Below are positions 27,617-35,121 of a stretch of 64,000 nucleotides of DNA, piece after piece. Position 1 is the first letter of the stretch. Each line of letters starts with the position of its first letter. The notes under the pieces were generated by a model. It saw only the letters and a program-made list of their open reading frames with translations, ran no database searches and was not told the DNA's origin. The stretch is from IMG/VR virus record IMGVR_UViG_3300025099_000001, positions 1-64,000 of that record; one strand, 5' to 3'. Origin of the DNA: a virus. The translations under genes and the position numbers were made by a program.

Positions 27617-30235
27617 TTAAAGTATCTCAGTAACTAAAACTCTAACAGAATCATTAGCTAAAGCCTCAACTGTACTTAAAGTAACTTGACTTGTAGAATT
27701 TCTTTCAACTTGAAGCTCTACTGTTCCATAAGGTGAAGCAGTGTAATAACATTGAACCATAACGTCTCTTGTTCCTAAGTTATGAGTAACAACATATGTT
27801 GTAGCAGAATCATCTCCAATATCTACTGCGTAATTATGATTGTTACCAATACAAGTTGTTACGGCTGCACAAAAATCTGTAATTTGTGATGCAGGAATAG
27901 CAATACTTGCATCTGCCATTGCTGTAACTCTACCCTTAGTATCTATAGTAGCTGTTAATGATTTTGTAACCCCACCGTAAGATCCGTTAGAAGTTTGAGT
28001 TGCCATACTTACAGCTCCATTAGAAACTGAAAGTCCACCCGCAGTTGGGAAGTTAGCAATACCTTGAACTGTTGCTGATGCAACGTCAATGTTTTTGTTA
28101 ATTTCAGTCCAATCAGCTGCCGATGCAGGATTATCTATATTAGCAATAACTAAATCACCAATTTCTAAAGTAGGACTCCAGAAGCCTGAAGCATTACCTG
28201 CTGCTGTTACAGCATAAGTAAATCCTTTTAATATTCCTTGGCCTGTACTTGTTAAGTTTGGAGTATTTGTACTTGCATTATATCCTCCTTGATAAATTAA
28301 AGCTCCTGAACCTGAAATACTTGTATCTACATAATTTTTAGATGCGGCATCAGTTGAAGCAGAAGGTGTTGTTGGCACAGTTACTTGTCCTGTAAATGAA
28401 CCAGTACCCGTAACACTTAAATTACCACCTGTCATCGTTAAGTTGTCTCCAACTGTTAAATCCGATGATATAGTTACATCATTTGGTAAGCCAATAGTTA
28501 TATCACCTCCGTTTCCTGTACCAGGAGTTGTTATTTGTATTTCATTAGTAGTTCCAGAGAATTTAGCCGTTGTTGTAGAACCTCCCGAAGAACCAACTAA
28601 AGATAATGTAGATTCATTTGACGATACAGCCCCTACACTTAACGCATAATTAGCATCAGTATTAGTAGATGTGTTAGTTATTGTAACGCCTCCAGTAGAA
28701 GCACTAACGCTTATTCCTGTACCTCCCGTAACTGAAGTTACCCCTGTATTTGTAAAGGTAACTGATCCCGTAGCTGAACTAACACTAATACCTGTGCTTG
28801 CCGCTGCCTCAATAACCCCGTCATTAGTAAGAGTCATTCCTGTAGCAGTTGTTGCTGTAGATATACCGTCTCCACCCGCAATATCAGCAACCGATGTACT
28901 TGTTACATTTAAGTTTGTTCCTGTATCACCTTGTAAAGTCCAGTATTGATAATTATCACTTGAAGGTACAGTAGGCATTGTAACAGTTTTTGTATTAACA
29001 GCTGTTACGTGACCTGTAGTATTAGTAGTAACCGAGTCAATAGCAGTAAATGTTCCTGCTGATCCTGGAGAAGTGGAGCTTGTATTGTTTGTTCTTGATG
29101 TTGTATCGTGATCAAGAGTAACTGTTCTTGTTCCTCCAACTGCCCCTGTAATATATGTTCCACCAACTACATCTACTGTTTCTCCATCACTTACCGTTTG
29201 ATCTGTTCCTGAAGTAGAGCCAATTTTCCATGTTGACATTGCCCCTGAAGAACCACTTGAAGCAGAAGTAATACGCCCTTGCTGGTCAACTGTAATAGAT
29301 GCTAAAGTATATGAACCAGGAGATACTGCTGTATCATCAAGAGTAATAGTTAAATCATCCGATGCACTTGCAGCTGTTGTTAACCCCGTTCCACCAATAA
29401 AGGTTGCTGTATTTCCATTAACAATACTTTGAGAACCACTGTCTCCTGCTAAATTCCAAGAATTCATAGAACCTGTTCCTCCAGTGTATGCTATTGTTAC
29501 TGCACCTGTTGCACTACTTACAGATATATTTGATCCTGCTACTGCAGAAGTCACACCATCATTATCTATAGTCATTCCACTTGCTGTAGTCGCTGTAGAA
29601 ATACCCGTGCCACCTGCAATATCAATTGTTGTTCCGTCAGTTACCGTTCTATTAGTACCTGAATCACCTTGTAATGTCCATGAAGTATATCCACCAGGTA
29701 CTGCTGCCCATGTATTATCACCTCTTAAGAAAGTAGAAGAACTTGGTGTTCCTCCTGCTGATAAATCAATAGTACCCATTGTTACAGCTCCCGTTGCTGA
29801 AGAGTTTGCTGTGCCTGCCGAAATAAATGTTCCGTTAGCATTTGTAAATGATGTTACCCCTAATGTAGCAGTACCATTTGATGCTGCAGTTATAATACCT
29901 TGTGCATTTACAGTAATACTTGCATGAGTATATGATGTTGCAGTTACGCCAGAACTTGGCATATTAACTGCTATTGTTCCACTACTTGTTATTGGCGAAT
30001 TACTAATACTTAAGTAATTACTTGAAACACCTACAGAAGTAACTGATCCGCCTGTGCTTAATTCCTCCCAAGAGTTAGATCCTTTGTGTAAATAAAGCTC
30101 GTTAGTATCTGTTTTATATATTAACTGACCCTCTCCTGCCAAACTTGACGGAAGTGTTCCTGTTAAATTTTGTACCTTAAAATTTGTTAATTGCGTATTG
30201 TTTAAGGATACGTCTTGTAAAAAATTAATTGCCAT
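27617..30235 (-). CDS. Tail fibre protein (872 aa)
   Basis: An 872-aa fibre starting MAINFLQDVSLNNTQLTNFK with the fibre phrase GQLIYKTDTNELYLHKGSN. Long repetitive regions follow (NSWNLAGDSGSQSIVNG, YWTLQGDTGTNLNVTS, STWKIGSTSGTDQTVSDG), all of the form W.l.gdsG....v..g.t..i.GG. Near residue 630 lies the TDAASKNYVDT hallmark, then ALIYQGGYNASTNTPNL. The C-terminal tip contains TYVVTHNLGTRDVMVQCYY, a module that also ends other phage receptor-binding proteins. Role: receptor binding. Confidence 0.75.
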   Translation of the reverse strand: MAINFLQDVSLNNTQLTNFKVQNLTGTLPSSLAGEGQLIYKTDTNELYLHKGSNSWEELSTGGSVTSVGVSSNYLSISNSPITSSGTIAVNMPSSGVTATSYTHASITVNAQGIITAASNGTATLGVTSFTNANGTFISAGTANSSATGAVTMGTIDLSAGGTPSSSTFLRGDNTWAAVPGGYTSWTLQGDSGTNRTVTDGTTIDIAGGTGISTATTASGMTIDNDGVTSAVAGSNISVSSATGAVTIAYTGGTGSMNSWNLAGDSGSQSIVNGNTATFIGGTGLTTAASASDDLTITLDDTAVSPGSYTLASITVDQQGRITSASSGSSGAMSTWKIGSTSGTDQTVSDGETVDVVGGTYITGAVGGTRTVTLDHDTTSRTNNTSSTSPGSAGTFTAIDSVTTNTTGHVTAVNTKTVTMPTVPSSDNYQYWTLQGDTGTNLNVTSTSVADIAGGDGISTATTATGMTLTNDGVIEAAASTGISVSSATGSVTFTNTGVTSVTGGTGISVSASTGGVTITNTSTNTDANYALSVGAVSSNESTLSLVGSSGGSTTTAKFSGTTNEIQITTPGTGNGGDITIGLPNDVTISSDLTVGDNLTMTGGNLSVTGTGSFTGQVTVPTTPSASTDAASKNYVDTSISGSGALIYQGGYNASTNTPNLTSTGQGILKGFTYAVTAAGNASGFWSPTLEIGDLVIANIDNPASAADWTEINKNIDVASATVQGIANFPTAGGLSVSNGAVSMATQTSNGSYGGVTKSLTATIDTKGRVTAMADASIAIPASQITDFCAAVTTCIGNNHNYAVDIGDDSATTYVVTHNLGTRDVMVQCYYTASPYGTVELQVERNSTSQVTLSTVEALANDSVRVLVTEIL

Positions 30236-30255
30236 AGCGTTTCTGTTTTTTTATA

Positions 30256-30648
30256 TTAAAATTTATAGGTTAAACTTAATTTAAGTTCTCCCTCACTGTC
30301 TTCTGATTCCATGTCTAATAAATAGGATGGTTCAATATATAGTTCGTTCCATACATTTAATGCATATCCTACTCCTAATGATATTTCTTCTTCTTCAGTC
30401 ATTAAACCATATGCATACAAATGGTCTCCAAAAGAATATCTTGCTACTAAATTATAATCATCTCCATTCATCATTATTCCTGCACTTATTTTATCCATAG
30501 AGTACAATACTCCTATGTTATCTGTTAAGTTATCTAAACTCATTTCTTCTCCATCTGCTGGCGAACTTACCATACTTGTTACCATAAATTGTGCTGAAGC
30601 TACTGATGTAAATAAACTTAATAATAATACTAATAATATATTTTTCAT
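30256..30648 (-). CDS. Secreted outer-membrane-barrel-like protein (130 aa)
   Basis: A 130-aa protein with a clear Sec signal peptide (MKNILLVLLLSLFTSVASAQ, cleavage expected after Ala19). The mature part has alternating hydrophobic strands (ISAGIMMNG, YNLVARYSF, HLYAYGLMT, ISLGVGYALN, LYIEPSYLL, GELKLSLTYKF) and a terminal Phe, the C-terminal signature of outer-membrane beta barrels. About six strands are visible, fewer than the usual eight, so it may be a small barrel or an oligomer. It sits inside the adhesin block. A role in altering the host surface or blocking superinfection is possible but inferred. Confidence 0.6.
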   Translation of the reverse strand: MKNILLVLLLSLFTSVASAQFMVTSMVSSPADGEEMSLDNLTDNIGVLYSMDKISAGIMMNGDDYNLVARYSFGDHLYAYGLMTEEEEISLGVGYALNVWNELYIEPSYLLDMESEDSEGELKLSLTYKF

Positions 30649-30660
30649 TTTTTTGTTTTT

Positions 30661-31380
30661 TTAGTTAAAATATGCTTTTCCATTAGTTGGATCTGCAAAT
30701 GTTATTGTTACTTGATTCAAAGAATCATATTCTACTTCTCCATAAACAGTTATGTTTGCATTGTTCACAACACTTACTGATGGGTATTTATTTAATCCGT
30801 GATTTACCACCCAAGGGTTTGCATTTGTAGCTTGAGTGAACACATAATTTTTATCAGCTGACGTTGGACCATACGTGAGCAAAGATATAAAATAATCTTT
30901 GTTACTATTTAAGCTACCTGAACCTACTAAATAACTTAATGTTATATCAAAAAACTCAGTTTCTTGAGGATTTTGAGTGGCACTATTCCATAAATAAAGT
31001 CCAAAAACAGAAGGATCATCACATTGTGATATCAATACAGTTGATGAAACTAAAGGGATTGAATAGTAGGAAGATACATTTACCGTAGATTCAGTCATAA
31101 ATTGACTTAACATAAAAGAATTTATGTTTGAAAACAAAGGATTACCTGCGTCTGAATTTGAAAATGATATTGTTCCAGGATTTCTTACATCTCCTTTTTT
31201 CCAATTTTGATATTTATATCTTAATGCATTTAATTCTATTTTATTGTAAGTATTTAAAAACTTAGCAACATCATTAAATGTAAAGTTTTTTGTAGCTCCG
31301 CTATTTAATACGTCAGTACCAATAACTTTATCAGTACCTATTATGGTGCTTTGAATTGGATACGAACCTATTTTAGCCAT
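30661..31380 (-). CDS. Short tail fibre / adhesin (239 aa)
   Basis: A 239-aa protein. The N-terminus (MAKIGSYPIQSTIIGTDKVI, GTDVLNSGATKNFTF) shares the GTD anchor pattern with the giant fibre. The C-terminal 60 residues (WVVNHGLNKYPSVSVVNN, VYGEVEYDSLNQVTITF, GKAYFN) are the widespread phage receptor-binding tip module in which a HxLxKyPsV strand is followed by a GkAyxN end. The central part is unrelated to the larger fibres. Its stop codon is immediately 5' of the outer-membrane-like gene. Confidence 0.75.
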   Translation of the reverse strand: MAKIGSYPIQSTIIGTDKVIGTDVLNSGATKNFTFNDVAKFLNTYNKIELNALRYKYQNWKKGDVRNPGTISFSNSDAGNPLFSNINSFMLSQFMTESTVNVSSYYSIPLVSSTVLISQCDDPSVFGLYLWNSATQNPQETEFFDITLSYLVGSGSLNSNKDYFISLLTYGPTSADKNYVFTQATNANPWVVNHGLNKYPSVSVVNNANITVYGEVEYDSLNQVTITFADPTNGKAYFN

Positions 31381-31784
31381 TACCTGTTTTTTATCTTAGT
31401 TCCTTTTTCATATGAACGGCCACCAAAGTATGCCGCAACTGTAGTCATGAGTATAAGTTTTAATAATTCTTTCCACTCATCATCAACTACAAAGGTAATA
31501 AAACCTGAGTCAATAAAAATAAGCACAATTGTGCTTAAAATTAAAAATATTAGTACAGCAGGTCTTACCGTTTTAGATAAAATATTGTCAGATGACATAT
31601 CACTTTGCCATCTTTCCGTAATGTTTTTTTGTTCACTGGCTGCTGCTTGATTAAACACCTCAAACATAGCTTTTTTAGCTTCTATTTTTTCATCAGGGGT
31701 TTGAACAAAGCGATCAACAACATCACCCACTTGTTTAGCCACGTCCATTCCTTGTGAACCGAAAATTTTAGTCCATATATTCAT
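31380..31784 (-). CDS. Holin, GTA-type three-TM family (134 aa)
   Basis: A 134-aa membrane protein. The N-terminal half is soluble and charged, then two hydrophobic segments follow (residues about 74-95, VRPAVLIFLILSTIVLIFID; and about 105-122, LLKLILMTTVAAYFGGRSYE) and a basic tail. The VRP...ILMTTVAAYFGGRSYEK arrangement matches the GTA-type 3TM holin family as I recall it. The gene overlaps the amidase by 4 nt (ATGA) and is translated after it, forming an endolysin-holin pair. Role: pore formation in the inner membrane at lysis. Confidence 0.7.
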   Translation of the reverse strand: MNIWTKIFGSQGMDVAKQVGDVVDRFVQTPDEKIEAKKAMFEVFNQAAASEQKNITERWQSDMSSDNILSKTVRPAVLIFLILSTIVLIFIDSGFITFVVDDEWKELLKLILMTTVAAYFGGRSYEKGTKIKNR

Positions 31785-32197
31785 TTTATATCTTTGTATT
31801 CTTCTTTTGCGTCAAAACTTGGACACATTTTAGAGGAAAAATCTCTATGTCCATAAATTATAGCCTCTTTATGTGCTTTTTTTAACATTTTAAGCAAAAT
31901 AATTAACGATTCTTTTTGTTTTTCTGTTCTGGTGTCTTCCCATTCATTCATTTCTTTGTCCATTCCTCCAATATAACAAATTCCTAAACTATCATAGTTA
32001 TGACTTGAAACGTGTGCTCCGTATTTATCTACCATTCTACCGTATTCTATAACACCATCAAGTCTAATTACAAAATGATAGCCTATATCATCCCACCCAT
32101 TACCTTTTACGTGCCAATCTCTTATATCTTCAGCAGAAAAATCTTTATTTCGTGGAGTAGCAGAACAGTGAACAATAATTTTTTTTATTGTTCTCAT
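31781..32197 (-). CDS. Endolysin, N-acetylmuramoyl-L-alanine amidase (138 aa)
   Basis: A T7-lysozyme-type zinc amidase (Amidase_2). Expected ligands and catalytic residues align well with T7: His10 (IVHCSATP), Tyr40 (DIGYHFVI), His117 (GHRDF), Lys123 and Cys125 (SSKMCPSFD), with the same His-Cys spacing of 8. There is no signal peptide, so export needs the neighbouring holin. It cleaves the amide bond between muramic acid and the peptide stem. The length is close to T7 lysozyme (151 aa). Confidence 0.92.
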   Translation of the reverse strand: MRTIKKIIVHCSATPRNKDFSAEDIRDWHVKGNGWDDIGYHFVIRLDGVIEYGRMVDKYGAHVSSHNYDSLGICYIGGMDKEMNEWEDTRTEKQKESLIILLKMLKKAHKEAIIYGHRDFSSKMCPSFDAKEEYKDIK

Positions 32198-32200
32198 AAT

Positions 32201-32467
32201 TTACTTTTTTAAACTATAAATTCTATCGTCTAATCTATTAAGAGTTTCTTTCATTTCTAACATTTCTGTTTTAATAAAAACTAACTCTTTTTGTATCTCT
32301 ATCATTTGTTCTGTAGGCGTTTGACTTGGCTTTGGTAATTCTTTTGCCTCTTCTATTTGAGCTTGTAAAGAATAATACATTCCTACCATACTTCCTACTA
32401 ACACAATTATAGTGATAAAATTTTTAGGACTTAGACTGACTTTTGTGTTTTCAGAAATTACTGTCAT
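32201..32467 (-). CDS. Single-TM coiled-coil protein in the lysis cluster (88 aa)
   Basis: An 88-aa protein with one membrane segment near residues 17-36 (NFITIIVLVGSMVGMYYS) and a C-terminal coiled coil (ELVFIKTEMLEMKETLNRLD). This topology fits an inner-membrane spanin or a phage accessory lysis protein. It lies 3 nt upstream of the amidase. There is no overlapping lipoprotein partner here, whereas a better spanin pair is at 35442-36069. Confidence 0.5.
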   Translation of the reverse strand: MTVISENTKVSLSPKNFITIIVLVGSMVGMYYSLQAQIEEAKELPKPSQTPTEQMIEIQKELVFIKTEMLEMKETLNRLDDRIYSLKK

Positions 32468-32468
32468 A

Positions 32469-33239
32469 TTACCAAATAGCTACAGAATTAAATCTTGCTG
32501 TTACATCTGTTCCTGTAGAATATAGTTGCAATACTTGTACAGGTAAATATTCTCCAACAGGAAAGTTATAAAAGGTTATGTCATCTCCTGCTACTGTTTT
32601 AACTTTAACATCAACATATGACAATTCAACTGTCATGGCAGCTGTGTCAGTACCAACATATAATAAACATCCTTCTGAAGAATCAATTCTTTGGCTTGGT
32701 AAAGGACCATCACCTGCTACATATATTACATAATTATCATCGTAAGTAGTGCTTGTTCCAAAGATATCTGCAGATAAAGTAAGATCAACAGCATTATTTA
32801 CTGCAGTTACTGTAGCTACTGTTTCTGCTGTAGTATTATATACAATATCACCAACACTTACTCCGTTAGTTATAAAGTCTCCCACTGCATCTATTAAATG
32901 ATTTGGTCTTGTTACAATATAGGCTTGTGTTCCTGTAGCAAATGGATTTGTAGCAAACGATAACACAGTAGGGGCTACTCCTGTAACTACTGCATTTGCT
33001 GGAGTAGTTATATTAAATGCTTTATCTCCATTAACAACAGGAAAAGGAACTCCGCCTGTTGTAAAGGATGCTCCTGCATCTATTAATTCATCATTGTTTT
33101 GTCCAGTTGTAGTTCCTGATGTTACTGCATCAGCTACTCCCGTTACTTGTTGTAAGCCTGGATAAGGAATTCTAATTGTGTCACTTGCTAATACATTTAA
33201 TGCTAAGCCAGTGTTTACGGTAATTTTTGGGTACGCCAT
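32469..33239 (-). CDS. Virion protein with repeated beta modules (256 aa)
   Basis: A 256-aa beta-rich protein. Residues about 55-115 and 115-175 each carry the module also seen in the 320-aa protein at 6943-7905. The clearest copy is GVSVGDIVYNTTAETVATV, then LTLSADIFGTSTTYDDNY. The last 70 residues (DITFYNFPVGEYLPVQVLQL) are different. A minor capsid or decoration role is plausible because of the shared module. No enzyme motif or membrane segment is seen. Confidence 0.45.
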   Translation of the reverse strand: MAYPKITVNTGLALNVLASDTIRIPYPGLQQVTGVADAVTSGTTTGQNNDELIDAGASFTTGGVPFPVVNGDKAFNITTPANAVVTGVAPTVLSFATNPFATGTQAYIVTRPNHLIDAVGDFITNGVSVGDIVYNTTAETVATVTAVNNAVDLTLSADIFGTSTTYDDNYVIYVAGDGPLPSQRIDSSEGCLLYVGTDTAAMTVELSYVDVKVKTVAGDDITFYNFPVGEYLPVQVLQLYSTGTDVTARFNSVAIW

Positions 33240-33268
33240 TTTTTTCTTTTTGAGGGTTAAAAATCTCT

Positions 33269-33445
33269 TTATCTTTTATATGGAAATACTCTGTTAAGAG
33301 TATCTCTTCTTTGATTACATCCGCAGTCTTCTTTACCAACTGCTTTTGCCATCTGATGTGCTACTTTATCTAATCCAGTAGCTTTTGTTACTTTAGCTAT
33401 AGTATCTCCTAAGCCTCTTGATTTATTTAGATTTTGCATGAACAT
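33269..33445 (-). CDS. Small conserved late protein with CGC motif (58 aa)
   Basis: A 58-codon frame, MFMQNLNKSRGLGDTIAKVT, ending with a DCGCNQRRDTLNRVFPY pattern. I recognise this as a small protein recurring in Bacteroidetes phages and marine uncultured phages: GLGDTIxKVTKATG followed by DCGC and LNxxFPY. Function is unknown. A second in-frame Met at 33439 is an alternative start. The Cys pair might bind metal. Confidence 0.6.
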   Translation of the reverse strand: MFMQNLNKSRGLGDTIAKVTKATGLDKVAHQMAKAVGKEDCGCNQRRDTLNRVFPYKR

Positions 33446-33546
33446 TTATCCTTAGGACAACACTCTACGTTCATAGTTAAAAATCTCATTAAACCATTCC
33501 AGCTGCATTGTAAATAACAATACAAAGATATTAATTTTTCTTTCAT
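33427..33546 (-). CDS. Possible tiny Cys-rich protein (39 aa)
   Basis: A 39-codon frame (MKEKLISLYCYLQCSWNGLM, ending CCPKDKCSCKI) overlaps the next gene by 19 nt. It begins 1 nt after the stop of the basic protein upstream, which supports coupling. However, a TATCTTTG element at 33523-33530 lies inside it. If that is a promoter, only an internal Met at 33489 could be used. Reality uncertain. Confidence 0.3.
   Translation of the reverse strand: MKEKLISLYCYLQCSWNGLMRFLTMNVECCPKDKCSCKI
33523..33530 (-). promoter_or_regulatory. Possible -7 element (TATCTTTG)
   Basis: TATCTTTG on the minus strand, about 80 nt upstream of the 58-aa CGC-motif gene. It matches TAnnTTTG but sits inside a possible small frame, and no -33 box is seen. 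Confidence 0.35.
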
Positions 33547-33547
33547 T

Positions 33548-33754
33548 TTATCGTGTTCTTATTCTATCGTTAATAGGTGTTTTAACTCTTGGCTTTACAT
33601 ACTGTACATGAGAGTCAGGAGTTAACACTTCCTTTTTTTCTATTGTTTTTGCTTTTAGCTTACCTTTTGATTTTAACTCTACTTTTTCCTCAAAAGTCAT
33701 ATTAGGAGGAGTAAGAGGTTTGTTTTTCGCAAGGTTTTTTCTTTTTTTCGCCAT
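33548..33754 (-). CDS. Small basic protein (68 aa)
   Basis: A Lys-rich 68-aa protein (MAKKRKNLAKNKPLTPPNMT) with no hydrophobic core, probably disordered. It is one of nine small basic proteins between 33.5 and 35.4 kb. Nucleic-acid binding or virion DNA packing is suggested only by charge. Confidence 0.5.
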   Translation of the reverse strand: MAKKRKNLAKNKPLTPPNMTFEEKVELKSKGKLKAKTIEKKEVLTPDSHVQYVKPRVKTPINDRIRTR

Positions 33755-33775
33755 TTTTATTTTATTAAATTAAAC

Positions 33776-33976
33776 TTATGCTTTACTACAACCAAAGTTT
33801 TTTGCATAGTTAGCCATTTTTACAACTGACTCTGAGTATTTGTTTGTGTTTTTCATAACAGCTGATGCTGCTGAACACGTACTTTTACCAGGCATATTGC
33901 TTTTGACCCAAGCAGTAAACTTTCCCTCATTTCCTTTTTTAATTTCTGGAAATGCTTTTTTTGTACGACCAGCCAT
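33776..33976 (-). CDS. Small basic protein with CSAASAVMKN motif (66 aa)
   Basis: A 66-aa protein (MAGRTKKAFPEIKKGNEGKF) with the phrase FTAWVKSNMPGKSTCSAASA and two Cys residues (34 and 63 by count). I associate this small family with virion-region genes of marine phages but know no function. The stop of the upstream 64-aa gene overlaps its start by 1 nt. Confidence 0.55.
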   Translation of the reverse strand: MAGRTKKAFPEIKKGNEGKFTAWVKSNMPGKSTCSAASAVMKNTNKYSESVVKMANYAKNFGCSKA

Positions 33977-34170
33977 TATTTAAGATGATCGTGAGTCTTC
34001 CAAGAAGACGTGTGTCTGTAAGACATTGACTTGTCAGCTCCATAAGAGTGACCATACATTTTTTTAGACATTGCTTTTGACTCATCTCTTCTATCTTTCA
34101 TAGATTGAGATTTCTTTCCGTTTCTTGATCCTAAAGATTCGTCAAGTCTGTCGTTATATCCTTGTTCCAT
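33976..34170 (-). CDS. Small charged protein (64 aa)
   Basis: A 64-aa protein rich in Ser, Arg, Lys and His (MEQGYNDRLDESLGSRNGKK, SSWKTHDHLK at the end). It has no hydrophobic core and is likely disordered. It is tightly coupled with the next gene (1-nt overlap). Function unknown. Confidence 0.5.
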   Translation of the reverse strand: MEQGYNDRLDESLGSRNGKKSQSMKDRRDESKAMSKKMYGHSYGADKSMSYRHTSSWKTHDHLK

Positions 34171-34185
34171 TTTTCTTTTTTTAAA

Positions 34186-34356
34186 TTAATAACCTGAATT
34201 AGTTTTCTTCTCCATACCATAACCTGGATTGTTCTTAATAGAACCATTCATAGTTTTGGCAAATTCTGCTGCTTGTGCTTTCCCTACAGCATTGTAAGGA
34301 AATGTTCTTTTAATTGTTTTTCCTGTATCAGGACATTTATGTGTTACTGTAGGCAT
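34186..34356 (-). CDS. Small basic protein (56 aa)
   Basis: A 56-codon frame, MPTVTHKCPDTGKTIKRTFP, then YNAVGKAQAAEFAKTMNG, ending TNSGY. It is compactly placed between neighbours (2- and 15-nt gaps). The HKCPDTGK start resembles a half zinc-ribbon with one Cys only. Function unknown. Confidence 0.5.
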   Translation of the reverse strand: MPTVTHKCPDTGKTIKRTFPYNAVGKAQAAEFAKTMNGSIKNNPGYGMEKKTNSGY

Positions 34357-34358
34357 AA

Positions 34359-34523
34359 TTAAGCTTTTTTCTTTTTTCCTTTTGTTGCACCAGCAATAAC
34401 ATCAGCTCGTGTAACTTTAGGATTGTTATCTATTCCGTGTTTTATACTAAGCATACCTAATCTATCAATATCCTTATTTTTAAACGCTATACTGTTATAG
34501 TCTTTCTTTGACATTTTTCCCAT
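34359..34523 (-). CDS. Small basic protein (54 aa)
   Basis: A 54-codon frame, MGKMSKKDYNSIAFKNKDID, ending ATKGKKKKA. A TATATTTG element at 34528-34535 is so close to the first ATG that transcription would begin at about it. The second Met at 34514 (MSKKDYN) may then be the true start. Helical centre, basic tail, function unknown. Confidence 0.5.
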   Translation of the reverse strand: MGKMSKKDYNSIAFKNKDIDRLGMLSIKHGIDNNPKVTRADVIAGATKGKKKKA

Positions 34524-34527
34524 AGTG

Positions 34528-34535
34528 CAAATATA
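34528..34535 (-). promoter_or_regulatory. -7 element (TATATTTG) in the small-protein cluster
   Basis: TATATTTG on the minus strand, 5 nt upstream of an ATG and in the 24-nt gap before the 54-aa gene. It matches TAnnTTTG. If used, the transcript would be nearly leaderless or start at the second Met. Confidence 0.4.
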
Positions 34536-34547
34536 ATAATTAATTTA

Positions 34548-34841
34548 TTAGCATCTCCAACGTCTCAAAGCCATAGCTTTTCTTGTTGGCCTACCTTTTT
34601 TATCTTTTAATGGTCCTTTCATTCCACTCATTCTTGCACAGAAAGATCTTCTACGTGCAGCTCTTTTTCCTTTAGCATTTTTTTCTGTTACTGCAGTTTT
34701 TAAATTACCTCCTGTCTTTCTGTTATATGCAGCTACACCTTTAGCAGTCATTCCTGCACCCGATTTAGTAGAACGATAATTACCTCCTTTACCTGTCGTT
34801 CTTCTTATCTGTGCTTTTTTTGTTCTGCCTTTTGTAGCCAT
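34548..34841 (-). CDS. Very basic conserved protein, FCARMSGMKGPLKD family (97 aa)
   Basis: A 97-aa protein, about one third Lys/Arg, beginning MATKGRTKKAQIRRTTGKGG. It holds the conserved core GAGMTAKGVAAYNRKTGGNL, then AARRRSFCARMSGMKGPLKD and a final LRRWRC. I recognise this as a family of unknown function found widely in marine phages and some large DNA viruses (I think DUF6321; not checked). Its charge and late-gene position suggest a virion DNA-binding protein. Confidence 0.7.
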   Translation of the reverse strand: MATKGRTKKAQIRRTTGKGGNYRSTKSGAGMTAKGVAAYNRKTGGNLKTAVTEKNAKGKRAARRRSFCARMSGMKGPLKDKKGRPTRKAMALRRWRC

Positions 34842-34963
34842 TACTTTTTCTTAGACGGGTGGGTGTATCCAGCTTTTTTTAATCTAAAATGTTCCTTCAT
34901 AGAAGTGACCTTAATACATTTGTCTTTCTTGCACATCATATGAGTTTTAAATTTTTTTGCCAT
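34841..34963 (-). CDS. Tiny basic Cys-containing protein (40 aa)
   Basis: A 40-codon frame, MAKKFKTHMMCKKDKCIKVT, ending THPSKKK, with 1-nt TAATG overlaps on both sides. A CxxxxxC pair and many Lys residues. The chain of overlapping starts and stops supports real translation. Function unknown. Confidence 0.55.
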   Translation of the reverse strand: MAKKFKTHMMCKKDKCIKVTSMKEHFRLKKAGYTHPSKKK

Positions 34964-35115
34964 TACTTTTTCTTAGGCAATGACTTAACCTTTCCGTTTT
35001 CAGTACGTGCATATCTATGTGTTGCAGTTTCCATACTTGGTATTAATGTACCACAGTATCTACCACTGCCATATTTCCAACATACTTTTTTACCTGTTCT
35101 CATTTTCTTTGCCAT
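34963..35115 (-). CDS. Tiny basic Cys-containing protein (50 aa)
   Basis: A 50-codon frame, MAKKMRTGKKVCWKYGSGRY, then CGTLIPSMETATHRYARTEN. It is SH3-like in feel (VCWKYGSGRYCGTL) with two Cys residues. Its stop overlaps the next start by 1 nt. Function unknown. Confidence 0.55.
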   Translation of the reverse strand: MAKKMRTGKKVCWKYGSGRYCGTLIPSMETATHRYARTENGKVKSLPKKK

Positions 35116-35121
35116 AGTATT

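Noticed and set aside
26229-29927. Several long plus-strand frames opposite the fibre genes
   Set aside because: They are antisense to repetitive Ser/Thr/Gly-rich fibre genes, which produce long open antisense frames rich in Val, Pro and Ile. No leader or family match.
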